From positions 2,046,001 to 2,110,000 of the forward strand of contig CAXXCY010000003.1 in the NCBI GenBank assembly GCA_963674895.2: a stretch of DNA of 64,000 nt. Direction: 5' to 3'. The stretch comes from CAXXOK01 sp963674895. Its GTDB lineage: Bacteria > Bacillota > Clostridia > Christensenellales > Aristaeellaceae. The notes under the pieces are model-generated. The model saw only the letters and a program-made list of their open reading frames with translations, was not told the DNA's origin and ran no database searches. A program made the position numbers and the translations under genes. Below are positions 26,127 through 33,397 of this stretch, in pieces; within the stretch, counting starts at the first letter, position 1, and each line of letters begins with the position of its first letter.

Positions 26127-27022
26127 AGCAGGCCCATTCCGGATAGTACCTCGCGGAGATTTTCACGCTGTTCACAGCTCAGGGGCTGAATGGGCATGAC
26201 GCACTCGCCGCAGTCATGTCCGATCAGCTTGAGCGCTTCCTTGAGCACCACAGGGAAGGAACCCATGTTGGTGGCAATGCGCAGGGCAGAGAAGGTAAAC
26301 TGGGCTTCCAGCGCGCCCTCCTGGTCGCCCGCCACATACTTGTCGTAAATATCGGCGGCAATGCGCGGAGCTACGTTGGCACAGCTGGCAATGGCACCTG
26401 CCGCGCCGTAGCACAGGCCTGCGTAGATCAGGGTATCGCGGCCTATCATTACATAAAAGTTATCCATGCCGCGGGTTAGCCGCAGGTATTCCTCTGTATT
26501 GGTCATATCACCTGTGGAATCCTTGACGCCGATGATGTTGTCAATATGAGCCAGCCGGGCGACGGTAGCGGGCTCAACCGACACGTTGGTCTTGGGCTTA
26601 TTGTTGTAGATGATGATGGGCAGGCTTGTTTCGTCCGCAATCTTTCGGTAATACTCGTACACCTCATGCTGAGTCTGGCTGATGAACATGGGGGTTAAAA
26701 CGCTCAGCGCATCAATGCCGCCAATCTTTTCAACGGCTTTGGCAATCTGCGCCGCGCCCATTGTGGTGATGTGGTTAGCGCCCGCATAGATATCCATGCG
26801 GCCTGCCACGGCATCCTTGGTCACTTCCAGCACGTTGTTGTAAAAGCCCTGGTCGAAGGCGTAAAACTCACCTGTTGTGCCAAACGGGAACACACCGTGA
26901 ATGCCGTTATCCGCCAGATAGTCGATCAGGCCGCGATAGGCCTTTTCGTCAAACTTGCCCTCCGCCGTCAGTGGGGTAACAATCGGTACAACAACGCCCT
27001 TGGGGGTAAAGCTCACAATCAT
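26123..27022 (-). CDS. DapA-family enzyme, probable 5-keto-4-deoxyglucarate aldolase
   Basis: A 299-residue dihydrodipicolinate-synthase-family TIM barrel. It has FGTTGE near 47 (carboxylate loop), YNNKP near 138 (catalytic Tyr) and GVKDSTGD near 165 (Schiff-base Lys). An open frame runs 29 codons further upstream, but AGGAGAGAA directly precedes the ATG at 27022. No GarL-type (HpcH) aldolase is visible, yet garR and garK are present, so this protein most economically performs the missing cleavage to pyruvate plus tartronate semialdehyde. The alternative is 5-keto-4-deoxyglucarate dehydratase, the same family, which would make garR/garK redundant. Confidence 0.85.
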   Translation of the reverse strand: MIVSFTPKGVVVPIVTPLTAEGKFDEKAYRGLIDYLADNGIHGVFPFGTTGEFYAFDQGFYNNVLEVTKDAVAGRMDIYAGANHITTMGAAQIAKAVEKIGGIDALSVLTPMFISQTQHEVYEYYRKIADETSLPIIIYNNKPKTNVSVEPATVARLAHIDNIIGVKDSTGDMTNTEEYLRLTRGMDNFYVMIGRDTLIYAGLCYGAAGAIASCANVAPRIAADIYDKYVAGDQEGALEAQFTFSALRIATNMGSFPVVLKEALKLIGHDCGECVMPIQPLSCEQRENLREVLSGMGLL

Positions 27023-27035
27023 TTCTCTCCTATTC

Positions 27036-28346
27036 TTACGGCAGCCACAGGGTAGCGAGCGTGCCTTCATCGTTAAACAGTATATCCTCAGGCGCGTCCA
27101 GCGCCGCAAGGCCGGGGTATTTTCCTGCTTTCACATCCGCGTAATAGGCTTCGGACAGCATCACCTGGTCGACGTGCAAGCTGTTCTTTATGCGGATCAC
27201 ACGGGGATATTCCCTGTCAATCCGGTTGCAGGTGCGGATACAGAACTGCACAGCCTCCTTATCCGTACTCAGCACACAGGGTACCATAGCCGATTTGATC
27301 ACTGTGCTGGTGATGCAGTTGGTGTACATGGCATCCGCATCGATCTGATCATAGATCCGCCGGGTGATGGCACTGGCCAGGCCCACGCCCAGGCTGTTGC
27401 CATGGCTTTCCTCCGTCAGATTGAGGAAGCAGGTGCGCTGCACTCGTACGCCGCCGCTGGCATAAGGCGTAGAAAACGTCCCGGTGATGTTGGGATCCAC
27501 GCCCGTACCGCTGAAATTTTTCCCGATACAGTCCACAATCAGCACATCACCCTCCCCCACCAGGATGGAGGGCATATTCGCAAAGGCGATTTTGAGCAGT
27601 TCCGGCTCCCGTTCCAGTATTTTCTCCGCCGCGATGGCCTCGAACATCAAGGTTTGGTCATAGGCATTTTCCAGACACGGAATGGCAAACAAGATTTTTC
27701 CGGTACCCAAAGTCACCTTAGCCATGGCCGGGATGTTATTGCCGATAATATCCATGCCGTCAGCATGTACCTGCTCTGCGCCTTTCTGCTTGCCCAGGCC
27801 TACCGTCATCATTTTGCAGGGGCCGCTTTCATAAGCGCCGCGAAACGCGTTATGCGGCTTAAGACGACAAGAGATAATGACGCCATCGGATTCATAGGCG
27901 TTCCTGTCCATATAGACAGGCTTGCCCAGCTCGCTGTAGCCAAGCATTACCGTTTCCATACTGCTGCGAATTTCACAGCCCATTCGCTCTTCCGTTATTC
28001 CGTAACCCAGAAGCAGTTCACTTTGACCTTCGGCTGTCGCGCCTCCATGACTGCCCATAGCCGGTACGATAAAAGGCGTTGCACCGCGCGATTTGACACA
28101 GGCGACCACAGATCGGGTAATCTCATCCACATTTCGGATACCGCGGCTGCCTGCAGTAATCGCAATCTGCATACCCGGCTTAACGCGTTCACCCAAACCG
28201 GAGTGGTTGATTTTGAAAAAAATTACTTTTTCAATATCTTCCCGTTCGATGTGTTCATCCGGAAATTTCTGCAATGCATGGAACATTCTTGGCAACGGCA
28301 CATCACTGAGCAGCCGCGATACCGTTCCGTCATTTCTGATAAACAT
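27036..28346 (-). CDS. LarA-like (lactate racemase superfamily, DUF2088) protein
   Basis: A 436-residue homologue of the nickel-pincer-dependent lactate racemase LarA. The N-terminal domain shows ITAGSRGIRNVDE near 63 and PAMGSHGGATAEGQ near 94. RLKPHNAFRG is followed by a lysine (CKMMTVGLG, about 186) and a histidine (EQVH, about 200), at spacings that fit LarA's cofactor-bearing lysine and nickel-binding histidine. The LarA DHTRP-like loop is replaced by GSRG. AAGGAGAGATC precedes the ATG, 12 bp after rpoN. Known relatives racemise or epimerise 2-hydroxy acids, so an aldarate C2-epimerase is a reasonable inference. The cofactor genes larBCE are not in the window. Confidence 0.8.
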   Translation of the reverse strand: MFIRNDGTVSRLLSDVPLPRMFHALQKFPDEHIEREDIEKVIFFKINHSGLGERVKPGMQIAITAGSRGIRNVDEITRSVVACVKSRGATPFIVPAMGSHGGATAEGQSELLLGYGITEERMGCEIRSSMETVMLGYSELGKPVYMDRNAYESDGVIISCRLKPHNAFRGAYESGPCKMMTVGLGKQKGAEQVHADGMDIIGNNIPAMAKVTLGTGKILFAIPCLENAYDQTLMFEAIAAEKILEREPELLKIAFANMPSILVGEGDVLIVDCIGKNFSGTGVDPNITGTFSTPYASGGVRVQRTCFLNLTEESHGNSLGVGLASAITRRIYDQIDADAMYTNCITSTVIKSAMVPCVLSTDKEAVQFCIRTCNRIDREYPRVIRIKNSLHVDQVMLSEAYYADVKAGKYPGLAALDAPEDILFNDEGTLATLWLP

Positions 28347-28358
28347 GATCTCTCCTTA

Positions 28359-29642
28359 CTACTCTGCTTTTCGGCGGAAACTGGAATCCACTTCCATCTG
28401 TGCACGATACTTGGCTACGGTACGCCGAGATAAGGTAATCCCGCGTTTCTCCAACGCCTCAGCGATAACGCGGTCGGACATTCTGGCTTCTTCCTGACAG
28501 ATTTTCAAAATGATCTCCTTCACACGAGCCGTGCTTATCCCGTCGGAAACTTCCTTCTGGAAAAAATGGTTCAACGGGTATGTGCCCCTTGCACAGTACA
28601 AGTATTTGTTTTGTATAGCCCGGTACACCGTGGTATCATGCACGCCAATCTCCTGCGCAACCTGATCAATCCGCAAGGGCAGCAAGCCATACTGCCCCAG
28701 GAAGAAAGCGTGTTGTTCTCTTACGATGATGCTGGCCACCTTTTCGATTGTGTTCTGGCGCATTTCCAACGCACGGATTAGCTGGGTTGCCGAAGCTTGC
28801 ATTCTTCGTGCAAAGGCCAGCTCTTCCCCTTCCAGCGTCTTGGTCAGACGGCGGAAATTTTCATCATGCTTCACAGTAGGATAGTAATCGTTGTGAAAGT
28901 GAATGTTCAGTCTGCTGTCTGCGCCTGGCTCCACCGAAAATTCCGGCATAATATAGCTTACCGTTTCCTGTCGCAGGGAGCAGGGTGTGATCGACAGGCT
29001 GCGGATGGTTTCCACACATTTTCGGATATGCGCCAATGTGGCTCCGGTTTCTCTCGCGATCCGCCGGATGTTGCCCTTGGCAATTTCCAGCAGATACATG
29101 CGAATCAGGTCATAACAAAACGGATCGACGTTGCTACGGGTGTGCAGCTGCAATTCCAGGCATTCTCCCACTGTCCGCGCACCAATCCCTGCAGGTTCCA
29201 GGGATTGCAGGGCATTGAGCGCCAGCTGGGCGGTTTCCATCGAAACGCCGGCTTCCATGGCAAACTCATCCAGCTCCTGTGTAAAATACCCTCGTGGGGT
29301 TAGCATATGCAGCATACCAACAGCCAGATGCAATACGTTTTCATCAAGGCCGCTCAAGCGCAACTGCTGCTCAATATCGCTTAATGCGGTATCTTCTGCT
29401 GCAGGTATGTCCAGCGCGCCGGCCGTCTCCCCCCGATGGTTCTGGTACCTGGTTTTAACCATCAAGGAATAATCCTGGGCTGACTTCAATGGCGGCATAA
29501 ATTTCAACGCAGGATTTTCCTGTATTGCTTTTTGCATTTCGCTGCTCAGATCTTCCAGATCAAGGGAGAGGAGGTGAATGGCAGTTTGCAAACTTTGGGA
29601 TAACTTTTGTGTCTGCTGCGCTTCAAGACGATTTTCTGACAT
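28359..29642 (-). CDS. rpoN: RNA polymerase sigma-54 factor
   Basis: A 427-residue sigma-54. Region I (residues about 1-45) is glutamine/leucine-rich (QQTQKLSQSLQTAIHLL). A core-binding domain follows, then an HTH near 330-350. The RpoN box reads SRRTVAKYRAQM near 405, against the usual ARRTVAKYR. The protein is slightly shorter than the typical 430-480. AGGAGGTGGGTGGCA precedes the ATG at 29642; an upstream GTG is less well placed. Lying inside a catabolic operon divergent from a sigma-54 activator, it may be a locus-dedicated or the only sigma-54 of the cell. Confidence 0.95.
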   Translation of the reverse strand: MSENRLEAQQTQKLSQSLQTAIHLLSLDLEDLSSEMQKAIQENPALKFMPPLKSAQDYSLMVKTRYQNHRGETAGALDIPAAEDTALSDIEQQLRLSGLDENVLHLAVGMLHMLTPRGYFTQELDEFAMEAGVSMETAQLALNALQSLEPAGIGARTVGECLELQLHTRSNVDPFCYDLIRMYLLEIAKGNIRRIARETGATLAHIRKCVETIRSLSITPCSLRQETVSYIMPEFSVEPGADSRLNIHFHNDYYPTVKHDENFRRLTKTLEGEELAFARRMQASATQLIRALEMRQNTIEKVASIIVREQHAFFLGQYGLLPLRIDQVAQEIGVHDTTVYRAIQNKYLYCARGTYPLNHFFQKEVSDGISTARVKEIILKICQEEARMSDRVIAEALEKRGITLSRRTVAKYRAQMEVDSSFRRKAE

Positions 29643-29765
29643 TGCCACCCACCTCCTCTGCCCTGCAAATCAGGATACTGGCCGCTTGTGCCAATCCGTT
29701 ACCCAAAATTGTTGTTTACCGCTTGATTGGCTCTTGCGAACCGCATCGAACAGCTTTTTGCCGAC

Positions 29766-31286
29766 CTATGCCTTCTGTTTGGACGCCTTGCGCTTCTTAA
29801 ACACAGGTTTGAGCATATACGTTACCAATACCAGGATGGCGATACCCAGAAACACAGCGCTGATCGGTGAAGTAAGGAAAGGGATGAAGTTGCCGTTTGT
29901 GCGGATCATACCACGCCGGTAGTTAATCTCCGCCAGCGGGCCCAGAATAAAGCCCAGAATAAATGGTGTCGTTGGTATGCCAAATTTCTTGAAACCAAAG
30001 CCAATGGCCCCGAAAATGAGGCAGGCGATGACCTGGCTCATATTGTTCTTGAGGGCATATGCACCAATGATGCACAGAACGAACACACAGGGCAGAAGGA
30101 TGTGCTTTGGGATGCTCAGCAGTTTAACAAACACACGCAGGCCAAAGAATTCCATGAACAGCATGATCACCGAACACACGAGCATAGCGGCAAAGATGCC
30201 ATACACAATGCTTGACTGGTTCGTGAAAAGCAGGGGTCCCGGGGTCAGGCCATGCAGTGTCAACGCGCCCAGCAGCATTGCCGTAGTGGTATCGCCGGGG
30301 ATTCCCAGTGTCAATAACGGCACCATAGCGCCGCCAATACCTGCGTTGTTTGCCGACTCAGAGGCAACCACGCCATCAATGCGGCCCGTACCAAATTCCT
30401 CGGGATGCTTGTCGTTATTCTTAGCCACAGTATAAGCCATCACATTGCTGGTTCCCCCGCCAATGCCGGGCAGGATGCCGATACCCATGCCGATCAACGC
30501 GCTGCGCAAGGCATTCCATAATTGGCTCCTAAACTCTTTCAAGCTGAAACCGAAGCCCTTGATGCCTTTCATGCTGGGCTGGCACACCATCTTTTCTTTG
30601 CCATGACGGCTGGTCTCGGCCGCGGCGACGATCTCGCCAACAGCGAATAAGCCTACCATCACGGCCAGCATATCAAAGCCGCCCCGCAGGTTTGTGTTGT
30701 CAAAGGTAAAGCGGGCGGCGCTCCCGATCATGTCAATGCCTACGGTGGAGAACATAAAGCCGATCACGCCTGACATAATGCCCTTTACCATGGTACCGCT
30801 GGACAACGTGGCGATCATCGTCAAAGAAAAGATAGCGATGGAGAAGAACTCGTAAGGGCCAAAACGGACTGCGACACGGGCGATCTGGGGGGCGATGAAC
30901 ATAAGCAGGATGGTACTGAACACCGTGCCGAGGAAACTGAACACCACGCCGATACCCAGCGCTTTGGCAGCCTGCCCTTTTTGACACAGGGGATTCCCAT
31001 CAAAGCATGTAGCCACACTGGACGGCGTGCCGGGAATGCGCAGCAGAATTGCAGAAATCAATCCGCCGGAGATGGCGCCGATGAACAGAGCCATCAGCAG
31101 GGTCATAGAATCGGAGGAGGTCATGGCGTATGTCACAGGCAAAAAAAGTGCGATGGCCATCGTGGCGGACAGCCCGGGCAGCGCTCCGAATACAATGCCC
31201 ACGGCTACACCAATGAACATAAGGAAAATGCCTGTGGGGGTCAGAATGGTGCCGAAACCTCCGGCGATCAACTGAACGGTGTCCAT
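29766..31286 (-). CDS. tctA: Tripartite tricarboxylate transporter large permease TctA (aldarate locus)
   Basis: A 506-residue TctA with the family repeats GALPGLSATMAIALFLPVTY (about 35-54), IPGTPSSVATCFDGNP (about 84-99) and GILPGIGGGTSNV near 255. It is the second TctA in the window and clearly related to, but diverged from, the one at 1022-2566. AAGGAGATATACAT precedes the ATG. It follows tctB by 25 bp and is followed by a 117-bp gap before rpoN. It probably imports glucarate/galactarate together with TctB and the divergently transcribed TctC. Confidence 0.93.
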   Translation of the reverse strand: MDTVQLIAGGFGTILTPTGIFLMFIGVAVGIVFGALPGLSATMAIALFLPVTYAMTSSDSMTLLMALFIGAISGGLISAILLRIPGTPSSVATCFDGNPLCQKGQAAKALGIGVVFSFLGTVFSTILLMFIAPQIARVAVRFGPYEFFSIAIFSLTMIATLSSGTMVKGIMSGVIGFMFSTVGIDMIGSAARFTFDNTNLRGGFDMLAVMVGLFAVGEIVAAAETSRHGKEKMVCQPSMKGIKGFGFSLKEFRSQLWNALRSALIGMGIGILPGIGGGTSNVMAYTVAKNNDKHPEEFGTGRIDGVVASESANNAGIGGAMVPLLTLGIPGDTTTAMLLGALTLHGLTPGPLLFTNQSSIVYGIFAAMLVCSVIMLFMEFFGLRVFVKLLSIPKHILLPCVFVLCIIGAYALKNNMSQVIACLIFGAIGFGFKKFGIPTTPFILGFILGPLAEINYRRGMIRTNGNFIPFLTSPISAVFLGIAILVLVTYMLKPVFKKRKASKQKA

Positions 31287-31311
31287 ATGTATATCTCCTT
31301 TTACTTATTGA

Positions 31312-31812
31312 TTAAAATCCCAGCAGGCTCTCGATTATGCCGCGGGGCAACAGCATCTGAAGGCCAACACGGAATGCAACAAATACGATCGCCGTAAAGA
31401 CCACAGCCACGATAGCGAACAGCAAGTATCTGCGCTTGTCGGGAGGCGCCAGGACCAGCATCTGCAAAAATAGAAACATTACGGTAGACAGGCAGAAGCC
31501 CAAAGGCTTCAGGATCGCCGTATACCCGATGATAACAGCAACAGTGAGCACCGTAGAAAGCACATCGCCTTTGTTAAGCTTCTCTTTTTCTTGATCGTCG
31601 GCCGTTTTGATCTTTCGGATCCCCTGAATGATACAAATGACCGACAGTCCCGCCAGGAGAATACCCAGCAGGTTTGGCATGATAGCGGCGCTGGCATAAC
31701 TGGGAATCAACTTGGGGCGCAATACAATCTGCTGTGCATAATATAGGTAAAATCCGCTGAACAGCAGCATTGCGACGCCAAGGATCACATCCCTATATTT
31801 TTTGAAAGACAT
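31312..31812 (-). CDS. tctB: Tripartite tricarboxylate transporter small permease TctB (aldarate locus)
   Basis: A 166-residue protein with four likely membrane segments (about 8-26, 40-62, 80-112 and 122-155), of normal TctB size. AGAGGAGGAATTGT precedes the ATG. It is the first gene of the ten-gene aldarate operon; a -24/-12 promoter candidate lies 38 bp upstream. Its partner tctC is on the opposite strand across the 390-bp regulatory region. Confidence 0.88.
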   Translation of the reverse strand: MSFKKYRDVILGVAMLLFSGFYLYYAQQIVLRPKLIPSYASAAIMPNLLGILLAGLSVICIIQGIRKIKTADDQEKEKLNKGDVLSTVLTVAVIIGYTAILKPLGFCLSTVMFLFLQMLVLAPPDKRRYLLFAIVAVVFTAIVFVAFRVGLQMLLPRGIIESLLGF

Positions 31813-31849
31813 ACAATTCCTCCTCTGAAATACACCTTATACTATAATA

Positions 31850-31866
31850 TGCTAATTTCATGCCAA
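31850..31866 (-). promoter_or_regulatory. Sigma-54 (-24/-12) promoter for the aldarate operon
   Basis: On the minus strand TTGGCATGAAATTAGCA. The invariant GG and GC are separated by exactly 10 bp. It deviates from consensus at the last base of GGCAC and in TAGC for TTGC. The expected start is near 31840, giving a leader of about 28 nt before tctB. Confidence 0.6.
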
Positions 31867-31928
31867 TTCGCATTCCTTTCAATAAATTTTCCTAAAATAA
31901 GATTCTTGCGGTATGTTGTCGGCAGTAT

Positions 31929-31940
31929 GGCAAGTTTGCC
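31929..31940. promoter_or_regulatory. Dyad GGCAAGTTTGCC, candidate enhancer site
   Basis: A near-perfect 12-bp dyad about 65 bp upstream of the minus-strand -24 box and about 200 bp from the plus-strand promoter, a suitable place for a sigma-54 activator. No second exact copy was found nearby, so this is tentative. Confidence 0.35.
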
Positions 31941-32136
31941 GGCTGGCATCCCATCAGCCATTCCTTGTGTAAGGGCATCTGATTTTCTTTATGCGTTTCA
32001 CATCGTTCTATTTTGATACCTCCGAATGTTTTATTTTGAAATGTTGTTGTCATATCTGGATAAATTTTTACCGAATAGGCTGAATATCCGCAAGCATTTC
32101 CTGAATTAAATAAATATTTTGTCTGTCTCCGGATTT

Positions 32137-32152
32137 TGGCACAGGATTTGCA
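32137..32152 (+). promoter_or_regulatory. Sigma-54 (-24/-12) promoter for tctC
   Basis: TGGCAC, AGGAT, TTGCA: an essentially perfect match to the consensus TGGCAC-N5-TTGCW. The expected start is near 32163, with a 40-nt leader to the tctC ATG. Confidence 0.8.
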
Positions 32153-32202
32153 TGATAATATGTAAAGGGCAAAAGCCCAAATCTAAAGGAGGAATTACCC
32201 CC

Positions 32203-33153
32203 ATGAAGAAATTGTTTGCCGCTCTTCTCGTCCTGGTCATGGTACTGACCGCCGCATCCGCACTGGCCGAGTGGCCGGAACGTTCCATTGAATTTGTTGT
32301 TCCTGCAAATCCCGGCGGAGACACCGACGCCAACGCCCGCGCCCTGGCCGCTGCTTTGAACGAAACGATGGGATGGAACGTCATCGTAACAAACATGTCC
32401 GGCGGTTCCGGTTCTGTGGCGTTCGAAGATGTTTTAAGTAACCCTGACGACGGCTACCGCTTCGTGTTCTACCACAACGGCGCCACCATCGCTCAACTGA
32501 TGGGCTTGTACGCCTTCAATGTGCTGGATGATTTCAAACTGGCAGGCATGCCTGTTCTGGATTACTCCAACTCCTTCCTGAGCAATACCAAGAACACAAA
32601 ATTCTCTGACCTGCCGACCATGATCGCCTACATGAAGGATCATCCCGGCGAAGTCACCTTTGCAACCGAAATCGGCAGCTTCACCCATATTCAAGTGCTG
32701 GCTTTCGACGAAGCCGCCGGCGTTGAATTCAACATCGTTGACGCCGGTACCGCCTCGCAGAAGATTGCAGAGCTGCTTGGCGAACGTCTCGACGTAATCG
32801 GCACTCAGGCCGGCCTGGTGCGTGACTATCTGGACACCAATGAGTTCACCTGCCTGGGCGTCTTCGCCGATGAGCGTCTCGAAGGCCGCCCGGAAATCCC
32901 CACCATGAAAGAACAAGGCGTTGACGTTGTGTTCACCAAATTCTTCTATGTGGCTGCCCCTAACGCCGTTGACGACGCCGTGATCACTACCATCAATGAA
33001 GCATTGTCCGCGGTTCTGGAAAACGATGCCCTGAAGACCTATGCCAACAGTGCTCTGGTAAATCTCAGCAGCATGACTCCTGCGGATACCGAAGCCTACT
33101 ACCAGGCGCAGCTGGATAAATACACAGGTTTGCTGGCGGACTACATCAACTAA
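32203..33153 (+). CDS. tctC: Tripartite tricarboxylate transporter binding protein TctC (aldarate locus)
   Basis: A 316-residue TctC receptor. The signal peptide is residues 1-21 with cleavage after SALA and no lipobox cysteine. IEFVVPANPGGDTDANARAL (about 27-46) and NMSGGSGSVA (about 62) are the family's ligand-site stretches. A longer open frame begins upstream within the promoter, but AAAGGAGGAATTACCCCC precedes the ATG at 32203. It is transcribed divergently from tctBA and expected to bind glucarate, galactarate or both. A strong stem-loop follows it. Confidence 0.93.
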   Translation: MKKLFAALLVLVMVLTAASALAEWPERSIEFVVPANPGGDTDANARALAAALNETMGWNVIVTNMSGGSGSVAFEDVLSNPDDGYRFVFYHNGATIAQLMGLYAFNVLDDFKLAGMPVLDYSNSFLSNTKNTKFSDLPTMIAYMKDHPGEVTFATEIGSFTHIQVLAFDEAAGVEFNIVDAGTASQKIAELLGERLDVIGTQAGLVRDYLDTNEFTCLGVFADERLEGRPEIPTMKEQGVDVVFTKFFYVAAPNAVDDAVITTINEALSAVLENDALKTYANSALVNLSSMTPADTEAYYQAQLDKYTGLLADYIN

Positions 33154-33242
33154 CGCAAACCGTCTTTTCAGCGCAAAACGCAGTATCAATGAAAAAGCTC
33201 CCAGCAATGGACCGGATCAATTGACGTTTACATGCGAAGGAG

Positions 33243-33280
33243 CGTTCTGGGAAGAATTTTATTGAATTCTTCCCAGAACG
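33243..33280 (+). terminator. Perfect 16-bp stem-loop after tctC
   Basis: CGTTCTGGGAAGAATT and its exact complement with a 6-nt loop TTATTG. No T-run follows. Like the stems after the other binding-protein genes, it may protect the tctC 3' end and partly separate it from the regulator gene. Confidence 0.7.
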
Positions 33281-33291
33281 ATATTGAACGG

Positions 33292-33330
33292 GCAAAGCCG
33301 GTATGATCTGGTGTGATCATTCCGGCTTGC
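33292..33330. promoter_or_regulatory. Inverted repeat upstream of the sigma-54 activator gene
   Basis: AAGCCGG-T-ATGATC / GATCAT-T-CCGGCTT around a 6-nt centre, 13 bp before the -35 box of the regulator promoter. It may be an autoregulatory operator or a terminator reading from tctC. Confidence 0.45.
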
Positions 33331-33343
33331 TTTGAATTTCAGC

Positions 33344-33373
33344 TTGAAATGTTCCGTAAATCCTTGGTATACT
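33344..33373 (+). promoter_or_regulatory. Sigma-70-type promoter for the activator gene
   Basis: TTGAAA, 18-bp spacer, TATACT; predicted start near 33380, close to the ATG at 33398. Confidence 0.55.
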
Positions 33374-33397
33374 TATCATGAAACAGAGGTGTGTTCC

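Noticed and set aside
31273..31302. The leader before the second tctA, AAGGAGATATACATATG, matches the T7 gene 10 ribosome site of common expression vectors; the DapA-family protein at 4253 also ends in four histidines.
   Set aside because: Both sit in ordinary native operon context with homologous genes on each side and no other vector sequence, so coincidence is the better explanation.
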